DNA of 64,000 bases from Roseibium aggregatum (GTDB taxonomy: Bacteria; Pseudomonadota; Alphaproteobacteria; Rhizobiales; Stappiaceae). The DNA lies in contig NZ_JAEKJZ010000007.1 of NCBI RefSeq assembly GCF_017309185.1, positions 124,001 through 188,000 on the forward strand, written 5' to 3'. A program made the position numbers and the translations under genes. How positions within the stretch are numbered: the first letter of the stretch is position 1; the number at the start of each line of letters is the position of its first letter. Below the pieces are notes generated by a model. That model made no database searches. It was not told the DNA's origin and was given only the letters and a program-made list of their open reading frames with translations. Below are positions 26,129-32,893 of this stretch, in pieces.

Positions 26129-26893
26129 ATGCACGATGGCGATTCGGACCGGCGGTCGCGTGGTCGGCGCGGCGGCAAGCGCGAGTTTGGCGGTCCGCAA
26201 GACTTCGGCAGTGATTTTGGCGGAAGCGATTTCGGTGGTGATTTTGGCGGTGGCCGGGATGGCGGCTATCGCGGCGGTGGACGCGGCAATGATTTCAGTG
26301 GCGGCTACGGCCGCGACGACAGGGACGGCGGTGGCCGTGGCGGCTACGGTGGCGGCGGCCGCGGCGGTTACGGTGATCGGGACAGCGGTGGCGGTCGAGG
26401 CGGCTACGGCAACCGTGAAGGCGGTTACGGCGGCGGCGATCGCGGCGGTTACGGCAACCGCGAAGGCGGTTACGGCGGCGGCTACGGCAACCGCGAAGGC
26501 GGTTACGGCGGTGGCAATCGCGAAGGCGGTTACGGCGGCGGTGGCCGGGGCGGCTATGGCGGTGGCCGTGAAGGCGGCGACGGTTTTCGGTCTGAGCGAC
26601 CGCGCCGCGACATGCCGCCCGTGGAACGCGGTCCGCGTCAGTCCGGCACGGTAAAATTCTTCAAGAGCGACAAGGGTTTCGGCTTCATTACGCCCGATGA
26701 AGGCGATGCGGATGTGTTCGTGCATATTTCCGCCGTCGAACGCTCGGGCCTGACCACCATCGACAGCGGCATGCGGATTTCCTTCGAAACCGAGCCGGAC
26801 CGTCGTGGCAAGGGGCCGAAAGCCGTGAACCTTCAGGTTATCGAAGAAGACGGCGAACCGGCGGCGGAAGACAACACTCCGGTCGAAGATTAG
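26129..26893 (+). CDS. Cold-shock domain protein with an RGG/YGG-rich N-terminal region
   Basis: A 255-residue RNA-binding protein. The start MHDGDSDRRSRGRRGGKREF is that of alphaproteobacterial cold-shock proteins. Residues about 25-155 are a Gly-rich stretch with many GGYG, NREGGYGGG and RGGYG units. The C-terminal cold-shock domain begins SGTVKFFKSDKGFGFITPDE with RNP1 KGFGFI and RNP2 VFVHISAVER, and is followed by an acidic tail. The family usually has a short linker here, so the Gly/Arg/Tyr region is unusually long. It should bind single-stranded nucleic acid and might form assemblies. ATG 26129 has AAGGTG eight bases upstream. Confidence 0.93.
   Translation: MHDGDSDRRSRGRRGGKREFGGPQDFGSDFGGSDFGGDFGGGRDGGYRGGGRGNDFSGGYGRDDRDGGGRGGYGGGGRGGYGDRDSGGGRGGYGNREGGYGGGDRGGYGNREGGYGGGYGNREGGYGGGNREGGYGGGGRGGYGGGREGGDGFRSERPRRDMPPVERGPRQSGTVKFFKSDKGFGFITPDEGDADVFVHISAVERSGLTTIDSGMRISFETEPDRRGKGPKAVNLQVIEEDGEPAAEDNTPVED
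26330..26575 (+). repeat. In-frame tandem repeats coding the Gly-rich region
   Basis: Units of about 27-54 bases such as GGCTACGGCAACCGTGAAGG and its variants recur at least five times, encoding GGYGNREGGYGGG. The repeats are nearly identical at DNA level at 26400-26530, so array length may vary between strains. Confidence 0.75.
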
Positions 26894-26926
26894 AGCTTTC
26901 CGGTAAACCCCGGTGAAAGCGATGGC

Positions 26927-26956
26927 GGGCGCGGCGATGCCGCGCCCTGTCTTTTT
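26927..26956 (+). terminator. Rho-independent terminator of the cold-shock gene
   Basis: GGGCGCGGC (26927-26935) pairs with GCCGCGCCC (26939-26947) around GAT and is followed by TGTCTTTTT. Confidence 0.88.
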
Positions 26957-27107
26957 GATGGACCAACGTTGGTCATTTCGCCGCGATACCGATCTTTCAG
27001 CGGCAGCCACTCCGCCTATAAGATCATCCGACTATCGGTGACGCCCTCGTGTATGCCTCCAACCGTCCCCGGATGGCTCACCTGTCTCAAGAGAAATCAG
27101 AAGCCCG

Positions 27108-27641
27108 ATGACTGCCCAACTCACCGCCCTGACGATCCGGCCGTTTCAGCCGGGCGACCTGAGCGCGCTCCTGTCGCTGAACAACGCCGCCGTTCCCGCC
27201 GTGAACGAACTGACGGCGGAAGAGCTGCTCGATCTGGTCAACACCGCTCTTGTCTGCCTTGTCGCGGATCTGGACGGAACCCCGTCCGGCCTGCTGCTGT
27301 GCCTGGGAGACGGTGCCGACTATGACAGCCGGAACTATGCCTGGCTGAGCGCCCGGCTTGAGAATTTCGCCTATACCGACCGCATCTTCGTCGACGAGGC
27401 CCTGCGGGGCCGAAAGGCCGGGGAAGCGCTCTACGAAGCCTTGTTCCGCCGTCTTGCCGGCACAGGGCGCAGTTTTGTCTGCGAAGTCAACGAGCGCCCG
27501 CCCAACCCCGGCTCCCTGCGCTTTCACAACAGGCTCGGTTTCCGGGAGATCGGCAAGGCCGACCACGGCGACAAGGCGGTTGTCTATCTCAAGCGTGAAC
27601 CGGAACCGGCCCCCGAAACCCCGGACCGGCCGGCGGCATGA
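27108..27641 (+). CDS. GNAT family N-acetyltransferase
   Basis: A 177-residue acetyltransferase. The fold begins LTIRPFQPGDLSALLSLNNA, and the acetyl-CoA loop is IFVDEALRGRKAGEALYEAL. The C-terminal NPGSLRFHNRLGFREIG is the usual last-helix motif of the domain. The acceptor cannot be inferred. Its stop overlaps the rlmJ start by four bases (ATGA), so the two are translated together; a ribosome- or RNA-linked acceptor is possible but only by association. Confidence 0.87.
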   Translation: MTAQLTALTIRPFQPGDLSALLSLNNAAVPAVNELTAEELLDLVNTALVCLVADLDGTPSGLLLCLGDGADYDSRNYAWLSARLENFAYTDRIFVDEALRGRKAGEALYEALFRRLAGTGRSFVCEVNERPPNPGSLRFHNRLGFREIGKADHGDKAVVYLKREPEPAPETPDRPAA

Positions 27642-28486
27642 ACTACCGGCACGCCTATCACGCCGGCAATATCGGCGACGTTCTCAAACACGTCGTGCTT
27701 GCCCGCCTGATCGTCTATTTTCAGCGCAAGGACAAGGCGTTCCGCATTCTCGATACCCATGCGGGCATCGGCCTTTACGATCTGACATCCGAAGAGACCC
27801 TCAAGACCGGCGAATGGCGGCAGGGCATCGGCAAGGTTCTCGATGCGGAAATCCCGGACCAGGTCGCCGCACTGCTTTCTCCCTGGCTCGACGTGATCCA
27901 CGATCTCAATCCGGACGGGGCACTGAAACGCTATCCGGGATCGCCCGCCCTGGCCCGCCATCTGATGCGGCCGAACGACCGGCTGACACTGACCGAACTG
28001 CATTCGGCGGATTTCGAAACCTTGTCGAAAGCCTTTGAAGGCGATCATCAGGTCAAGGCGATACATCTGGACGGCTGGCTGGCCATGGGCAGTTTTCTGC
28101 CGCCGAAGGAAAAACGCGGCATGGTTCTGATCGATCCGGCCTTCGAGGTTCCTGACGAGTTCGAACGCATGACCCGCGCGGTCGTCAAAGGCTGGAAAAA
28201 ATGGTCCTCCGGCACCTATGCGCTCTGGTACCCAATGAAGGATGCCAGATCGATCCGGCGCATGCATGAAGCTTTCGAGGAGGCCGGTCTGCGCGATGTG
28301 CTGACGCTGGAACTCAACGTGGGAAAAAGCGGACCGGATACGCGAATGCTGGGTTCCGGCTTGACCGTGATCAATCCGCCCTACACGCTTGCGGAAGAAA
28401 TGCGCACGGTGCTTCCCTGGCTCTGTGGCATTCTTCATCAAGGTGCCGGCGCGGGCTGGGACGTCTCGCAGCGGATAGAGGAATAA
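27638..28486 (+). CDS. rlmJ: 23S rRNA (adenine(2030)-N(6))-methyltransferase RlmJ
   Basis: A 282-residue SAM-dependent enzyme that methylates an adenine of 23S rRNA. The N-terminus NYRHAYHAGNIGDVLKHVVL is diagnostic for RlmJ, followed by RILDTHAGIGLYDL (SAM site) and LTELHSADF. Motif IV reads LIDPAFEV, where N6-adenine methyltransferases normally have (D/N)PP(Y/F); the second Pro is Ala. The C-terminal NPPYTLAEEM is normal for the family. Its ATG overlaps the GNAT stop. Confidence 0.93.
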   Translation: MNYRHAYHAGNIGDVLKHVVLARLIVYFQRKDKAFRILDTHAGIGLYDLTSEETLKTGEWRQGIGKVLDAEIPDQVAALLSPWLDVIHDLNPDGALKRYPGSPALARHLMRPNDRLTLTELHSADFETLSKAFEGDHQVKAIHLDGWLAMGSFLPPKEKRGMVLIDPAFEVPDEFERMTRAVVKGWKKWSSGTYALWYPMKDARSIRRMHEAFEEAGLRDVLTLELNVGKSGPDTRMLGSGLTVINPPYTLAEEMRTVLPWLCGILHQGAGAGWDVSQRIEE

Positions 28487-28581
28487 TCGGTCCATTTATC
28501 ACTTTTCACGGGTTCAAAGCTTGACCTCGTGAGCCGGCTCCCCCATCGTCTCCCCACAGTTTCCAGACCGGAGTTCTTGCC

Positions 28582-29028
28582 GTGCATACCGCCCGTTCCG
28601 TCCGTATGATCCTGTCCGCCATGGCCGTTTGCGCCACTGTGTCCGTGCCGGCGGCAGCGGAGGAAAACCGCGCCTATTTCTCTTTCAGCGGCGAAAAACG
28701 GTTACCCGAATGCACCGCTGCCGCGGTTCAAAGCGCGGTAGCCGGATCCGTGGCAAGGGCCTACGCGGGCTATTACGCCGGACGGACCATCGTGGGGATC
28801 GACCAGATCCAGGAAGTCGACTTCGACGTCAACAGGGTCAGTCCCCTCGCCCGGCGTTACTGCCGCGGCAAGGCAAGCCTGTCCGACGGCAGCCTTCAGT
28901 CCGTCCACTACCTGGTTGAAGAACACGCCGGTTTCGTCGGCGTAAGCTGGAACGTGGAAGCCTGTCTCGCGCCGCTCGACAAGTGGCATGTTTACGGCGC
29001 CCATTGCAGCACAACCCGGCCGCGCTGA
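28582..29028 (+). CDS. Small exported protein, unknown function
   Basis: A 148-residue protein with signal peptide RMILSAMAVCATVSVPAAAE. The mature part has four Cys (LPECTA, RRYCRGKASL, VEACLAPL, GAHCSTT) and includes VARAYAGYYAGRTIVGID and VHYLVEEHAGFVGVSWNVE. I recognise no named family. The paired Cys suggest a disulfide-bonded periplasmic fold. GTG 28582 is the longest start; ATG 28606 is possible. The gap to the RNase T2 gene is 27 bases, so they may share a transcript. Confidence 0.7.
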   Translation: MHTARSVRMILSAMAVCATVSVPAAAEENRAYFSFSGEKRLPECTAAAVQSAVAGSVARAYAGYYAGRTIVGIDQIQEVDFDVNRVSPLARRYCRGKASLSDGSLQSVHYLVEEHAGFVGVSWNVEACLAPLDKWHVYGAHCSTTRPR

Positions 29029-29055
29029 TCCGGGCCGGCCAAGGACCCTCCTGCG

Positions 29056-29718
29056 ATGGCGTTTCCGAGTCGAGCCAGACACCGCCTCTGGCAGCTTTCC
29101 GCCTGCTTTATGATCTGCCTGTTTTCCACGCAGGCCCGAGCGGCGAACCCCGGACAGTTTGATTTTTACGTGCTGGCCCTTTCCTGGTCCCCCACCTATT
29201 GCAGGCAGCAGGGCGAGGACGCCAACCCGTATCAATGCGACGCCCGCCGGCCCTTCCGCTTCGTCGTCCACGGTCTCTGGCCCCAGTATGAGCGCGGCTT
29301 TCCTGAATCCTGCCCTGGTGTCCGGCAACGGATCGACCGGTCAATCGCCGTGGACATGGAAGACATCATGCCCAGCCATAACCTTGTCTTCCACGAATGG
29401 CGCACTCATGGAACCTGTTCCGGCCTCGAACCCGAAGCCTACTTCGAGCTTACCCGGAAAGCCTATCAGACAATCAGGATTCCAGGTGTTTTCGAAACTT
29501 TGGACAAACGCGGCAAGACCTCCGCCGCAACGGTCGAAAAAGCCTTCCGCCTCGCCAATCCGGGTCTCACGGAAAAGGGCATCGCCGTAATCTGCTCAAG
29601 GGGCGAACTGGAAGAAGTCCGGATCTGCCTGACCAAGGACCTGGAGTTCAGATCCTGCGCGGAAGTCGACCGGTCCGGCTGCCGCGCAAGTGGCATTTCG
29701 GTTCCGCCTCCCCGCTAA
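29056..29718 (+). CDS. Ribonuclease T2 family protein, periplasmic
   Basis: A 220-residue secreted RNase that cuts single-stranded RNA through a 2',3'-cyclic phosphate. Signal peptide (LWQLSACFMICLFSTQARA), then YVLALSWSPTYC, active-site segment 1 FVVHGLWPQYE and segment 2 FHEWRTHGTCSGL. Catalytic His residues and the Glu in HEWRTHGT are present. Length and Cys number fit the family. A second likely RNase T2 begins at 63635. Confidence 0.93.
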   Translation: MAFPSRARHRLWQLSACFMICLFSTQARAANPGQFDFYVLALSWSPTYCRQQGEDANPYQCDARRPFRFVVHGLWPQYERGFPESCPGVRQRIDRSIAVDMEDIMPSHNLVFHEWRTHGTCSGLEPEAYFELTRKAYQTIRIPGVFETLDKRGKTSAATVEKAFRLANPGLTEKGIAVICSRGELEEVRICLTKDLEFRSCAEVDRSGCRASGISVPPPR

Positions 29719-29762
29719 CGACGGCCTGCTCGCCGGTTGGCAAAGTCCTGGAGTTCAAGATC

Positions 29763-30413
29763 ATGATGAAACTACGCTCGTCTCCCGCCTCGCCCTTCGG
29801 CCGCAAGGTCAAGATCGCCCTCGCCGCCCTTGGGCTGAAGGACCGGGTCGAGGTTGAAAACGCCAACACCGCGGACCCGTCCGACAGCCTGCGCGGCGAA
29901 AACCCGCTCGGCAAGATCCCCGCCCTCCTCCTGGAAGACGGCAGCGTACTTTATGACAGCGCCGTGATCCTGGAGTATCTGGATTTTCTGGCCGGGGGCG
30001 GTCGGCTTTTTCCCAAGGGAGAGGCACGGTTCAAGGTCTTGCGGGACCAGGCGCTTGCCGACGGCATCATGGACGCCGGAATCCTGAGGGTCTATGAAAA
30101 GCGCTTTAAGGACCCCAAATACCGTGACCCTGCCTGGGACTCCTATCAGGCCGCCAAGATGGAGCGGGGCCTTGCCTATTTCGAAGCGCAAACACCCGCG
30201 CCCCCCTCTTCTTACGAGACCCTCGATGCGGCGGCTATCACGCTGGCCTGCACCCTCGGCTATCTCGACCTGCGCTTCGCCGGCCAGTGGCGCCAGGATC
30301 ATCCCAGGCTGGTTGCCTGGCTCGATGCCTTCGAAGCGGCTGTCCCGGTCTTCGCCGACGGTAAACTGCCTCCCGCGCCCCTCGCGGAAAACGTGAACGA
30401 GCCGTTGCGATAA
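29763..30413 (+). CDS. Glutathione S-transferase family protein
   Basis: A 216-residue cytosolic GST. The thioredoxin-like half runs MKLRSSPASPFGRKVKIALA, ENPLGKIPALLLEDG and LYDSAVILEYLD, with the cis-Pro and the ES-like (DS) glutathione site. The first-helix Ser (SSPASPFGRKV) is the likely catalytic residue. The C-terminal half is helical. ATG 29763 is followed by a second ATG at 29766. The upstream RNase gene ends 45 bases before. Substrate unknown. Confidence 0.9.
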   Translation: MMKLRSSPASPFGRKVKIALAALGLKDRVEVENANTADPSDSLRGENPLGKIPALLLEDGSVLYDSAVILEYLDFLAGGGRLFPKGEARFKVLRDQALADGIMDAGILRVYEKRFKDPKYRDPAWDSYQAAKMERGLAYFEAQTPAPPSSYETLDAAAITLACTLGYLDLRFAGQWRQDHPRLVAWLDAFEAAVPVFADGKLPPAPLAENVNEPLR

Positions 30414-30455
30414 CACCACCCGGCAGCTGGCCCGGAACTGGCGCCCACAAACGAA

Positions 30456-30490
30456 AACCGGCCCAAACGGGCCGGTTCGCGGTTTTCTTT
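30456..30490. terminator. Shared terminator between the convergent GST and outer-membrane protein genes
   Basis: AACCGGCCC (30456-30464) pairs with GGGCCGGTT (30469-30477) around AAAC. On the minus strand TTTTCGTTT follows; on the plus strand CGCGGTTTTCTTTT. Confidence 0.8.
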
Positions 30491-30505
30491 TAGGCCGATC
30501 GACGG

Positions 30506-31174
30506 TTAGAACTTGTAACCGACGCCGAAGCGAACCTGACTGTCGCTGAAGTCCGAGCTCACGCCGGTTCCATTCAGGTTGAAATCTTCCTCGCCGAAAT
30601 CCTGATAGACATATTCGAACCTTGCCGTGACATTGTTCGTGACCGCGGCTTCGCCGCCGACACCCAGTGTCCAGCCAAGAGCGGTCTTGCTGTCGCTGTC
30701 GCCATTGCCTTCAACTTCCAGGTCGGCAAGCGCCAGACCGCCGGCGCCGTAAATCAGGTACCGGTCGAAACTGTAGCCAAGTCTGGCACGAAGGTTGGAA
30801 TTCCAGTCAGATTTGGAGGTGAGCGTGACACCGCCGTTGGTTTTGGTCTTTTCCAGATCGGTCAGGGTGAAATCCCCTTCCGCGCCGATCACGACATTCG
30901 GCGTGACCTGGAAGTTGTAGCCGGTAAACAGACCGCCTTCGACGCCGTTTGAATCGGTGTCGAGGTTGGCGCCGCCGGTGCGGTTGTCGAAGCTTCCGAA
31001 GGCCCAGCCGAGATTGCCACCGAGATAATACCCGGTCCAATCGAACGTCTGAATCTGAGTCGGAGCCGCGTCATAGGCGGGAGCCGGGGTCTGCGGAAGA
31101 TCCGCGGCCCAAACCGGCGCAACACCGGTCGACGCGGCCGTCAAAGCCAAGCCTGCAAGTGCGAGACGTTTCAT
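30506..31174 (-). CDS. Outer-membrane beta-barrel protein, Omp25/Omp31-like
   Basis: A 222-residue porin-like protein with signal peptide ALAGLALTAASTGVAPVWAA and a mature start DLPQTPAPAYDAAP, as in the rhizobial and Brucella Omp25/Omp31 group. FDWTGYYLGGNLGWAFGSF begins the eight-stranded barrel; strand pairs RARLGYSFDRYLIYGAGGLA and the last strand SQVRFGVGYKF with C-terminal Phe fit an outer-membrane barrel. It should sit in the outer membrane and support envelope integrity. GGAG lies eight bases before the ATG. Confidence 0.92.
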   Translation of the reverse strand: MKRLALAGLALTAASTGVAPVWAADLPQTPAPAYDAAPTQIQTFDWTGYYLGGNLGWAFGSFDNRTGGANLDTDSNGVEGGLFTGYNFQVTPNVVIGAEGDFTLTDLEKTKTNGGVTLTSKSDWNSNLRARLGYSFDRYLIYGAGGLALADLEVEGNGDSDSKTALGWTLGVGGEAAVTNNVTARFEYVYQDFGEEDFNLNGTGVSSDFSDSQVRFGVGYKF

Positions 31175-31821
31175 TTTAGGTACTCCAGATCCACATAACC
31201 CAAACTGAACCGTTAAGAATAACGGTTGATTTAGAGAAGGACGGGTTTCGCCGCGTCCTCACTCTCCCCAGAAGGCAGATATGGGCGCCGTTTGTGGCGG
31301 ATCGGGACAGAGAATTGGGAATTTTGATGACAAATCAGGGCAATATTCTGACACCGTAAAGCGCTGCTTAAAGTGTTGCAAAATGCAACGCATATCGCAT
31401 TCGCCCGGGCGCCGACCTGTTTACTCTCGTTAAAAATGCGTAATAAGCACCGCTGCGAAAAGCACATTTTCAGGCGCGGCCGCTTCGAAACGCCCGTCTT
31501 GCGGTCGATATAAGCCATGTCCGGCAACAATGGCAATTCGCTCTGCCAACCTCCCCCTGCAAGAACGTGGGACGTCGCTCGAGAAGGTCAGGCACCGGGA
31601 GGATGGCGACCGATCAAGCCGGCTTCCCCGCTCGAGACCTTTGCAGACCATCGTCACCGTCCTCTCCCGAAATAAAACCGGTAAGAGATGCAGCCTCCGT
31701 CCAAAGAACCTTGTTCCCGGCTTTCGCGATACCAATCTATTGCGTATAACGCGCGCACATGTCCTGAGCGCCCCTCCCCCGAACGCGCTGGCTTGATACA
31801 GACCCGAACCGGAACTCGTAA
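31175..31821. other. Divergent intergenic region, 647 bases
   Basis: It separates the outer-membrane protein gene (minus) from the antiporter gene (plus). The outer-membrane gene has a hairpin in its leader (31208-31227). GTTGCAAAATGCAAC (31375-31389) is a second small palindrome. Frames of about 90-100 codons on each strand lack ribosome sites and family features, so no gene is called. Confidence 0.45.
31208..31227 (-). promoter_or_regulatory. Palindrome in the leader of the outer-membrane protein gene
   Basis: AACCGTTA (31208-31215) and TAACGGTT (31220-31227) are perfect reverse complements with spacer AGAA, 34 bases before the start codon. It may be an operator or a leader hairpin. Confidence 0.5.
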
Positions 31822-32835
31822 ATGCTTTTTGACTATATCAGCCTCGCTGGCGGGCTCGTCGTTTTGATTATCGCCGGCGATGTTTTGGTCAGAGGGTCTG
31901 TCGGTATCGCTCAAAGGCTGGGTATTCCGAATCTCGTCATCGGTCTGACCATCGTCGCTTTCGGCACCTCCGCTCCCGAACTGGTGATTTCGCTGAAAGC
32001 CGCGCTGAACGGCTCCGGCGGTATCGCGATCGGCAACGTCATAGGCTCGAACATCGCCAACGTTCTTCTCGTCCTTGGCCTTCCGGCGCTGATTGCGGCA
32101 ACCCCTTGCGGCGAGGCCGGCGCCACGCGGAACGCCTTTTTCATGGTCGCCGTGACACTGGTATTCGTAGGGCTCTGTTACCTTCCTCAGATCGGTCTTT
32201 GGGCCGGTGTCGTTCTTCTGACCCTTCTCGGCGGATTTCTCGCAGCGTCGACAATCGCCGCGCAGCGTCACCGCAAGCAGATGAAGACGATCGAGGCAAA
32301 CGCGGCCGGAGCGGCCGTCGCTGATGGCGCCCTGGAGGACGACGATGCCCTGGAAGACGTGGAAGATGTTCCGGACTCGGTCTGGATCGCGGTTGTCTAC
32401 GTCATCATGGGCCTGGCCGGCCTGCCGTTAGGCGCGCATTTCACGATCAACGGAGCAAGTTCGATTGCCTCTGCCTGGGGGGTCAGCGAGGCGGTCATCG
32501 GCCTTACGGTCATTGCCCTTGGAACCTCCCTGCCGGAACTTGCCACGACGGTCATGGCGGCCATCCGCCAGCACGGCGCGGTCGCCATCGGCAACGTTAT
32601 CGGCTCGAACATCTTCAATCTTCTTGCCATCATCGGCATTACGGCAGTGGTCGTGCCGATTGACGTTCCGCCGGAAGTTCTGTCCCTGGACATCTGGGTG
32701 ATGCTTGCCTGCGCCTTGCTCCTGACTGTGCTGGCCGGCTTCAGGGTGTGCCTGAACAAGATCACCGGACTGACGATGACCGCCGCCTATGTCCTCTATA
32801 TCGCGACCGTCTATTTGCTGGGGCAATCGGTCTAA
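31822..32835 (+). CDS. Calcium/sodium antiporter, YrbG-like
   Basis: A 337-residue inner-membrane exchanger with about ten helices in two inverted repeats. The alpha-repeats are explicit: TIVAFGTSAPELVISLKAAL with GNVIGSNIANVLLVLG, and TVIALGTSLPELATTVMAAI with GNVIGSNIFNLLAIIG, carrying the ion-binding Glu residues. An acidic central loop (GALEDDDALEDVEDVPD, about residues 170-190) joins the halves. It is a single gene before uvrC, separated by a repeat end. Confidence 0.93.
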   Translation: MLFDYISLAGGLVVLIIAGDVLVRGSVGIAQRLGIPNLVIGLTIVAFGTSAPELVISLKAALNGSGGIAIGNVIGSNIANVLLVLGLPALIAATPCGEAGATRNAFFMVAVTLVFVGLCYLPQIGLWAGVVLLTLLGGFLAASTIAAQRHRKQMKTIEANAAGAAVADGALEDDDALEDVEDVPDSVWIAVVYVIMGLAGLPLGAHFTINGASSIASAWGVSEAVIGLTVIALGTSLPELATTVMAAIRQHGAVAIGNVIGSNIFNLLAIIGITAVVVPIDVPPEVLSLDIWVMLACALLLTVLAGFRVCLNKITGLTMTAAYVLYIATVYLLGQSV

Positions 32836-32837
32836 GG

Positions 32838-32866
32838 TGCGGCCCCATAAAATCTAGCTTTCCCGG
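32838..32866. repeat. Solitary end of the 149-bp MITE-like element
   Basis: GTGCGGCCCCATAAAATCTA and the following GCTTTCCCGG differ from the right end of the element at 39032-39180 at about four of 28 positions. No matching second end is within 100 bases. Confidence 0.6.
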
Positions 32867-32893
32867 AAGCGCTCAGGCGCTTAAATCTCTGTC

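Noticed and set aside
26330..26575. Regular repeats in the cold-shock gene as a CRISPR-like array
   Set aside because: The repeats are in frame, encode Gly-rich protein and lack unique spacers of constant length.
26015..27010. 331-codon open frame antisense to the cold-shock gene
   Set aside because: It is the mirror of the Gly-rich repeats (Ala/Thr/Val runs), has no family features and no ribosome site.
31231..31796. Two frames of ~100 and ~88 codons in the omp/antiporter gap
   Set aside because: No ribosome site, no signal or domain, irregular composition; more likely non-coding.
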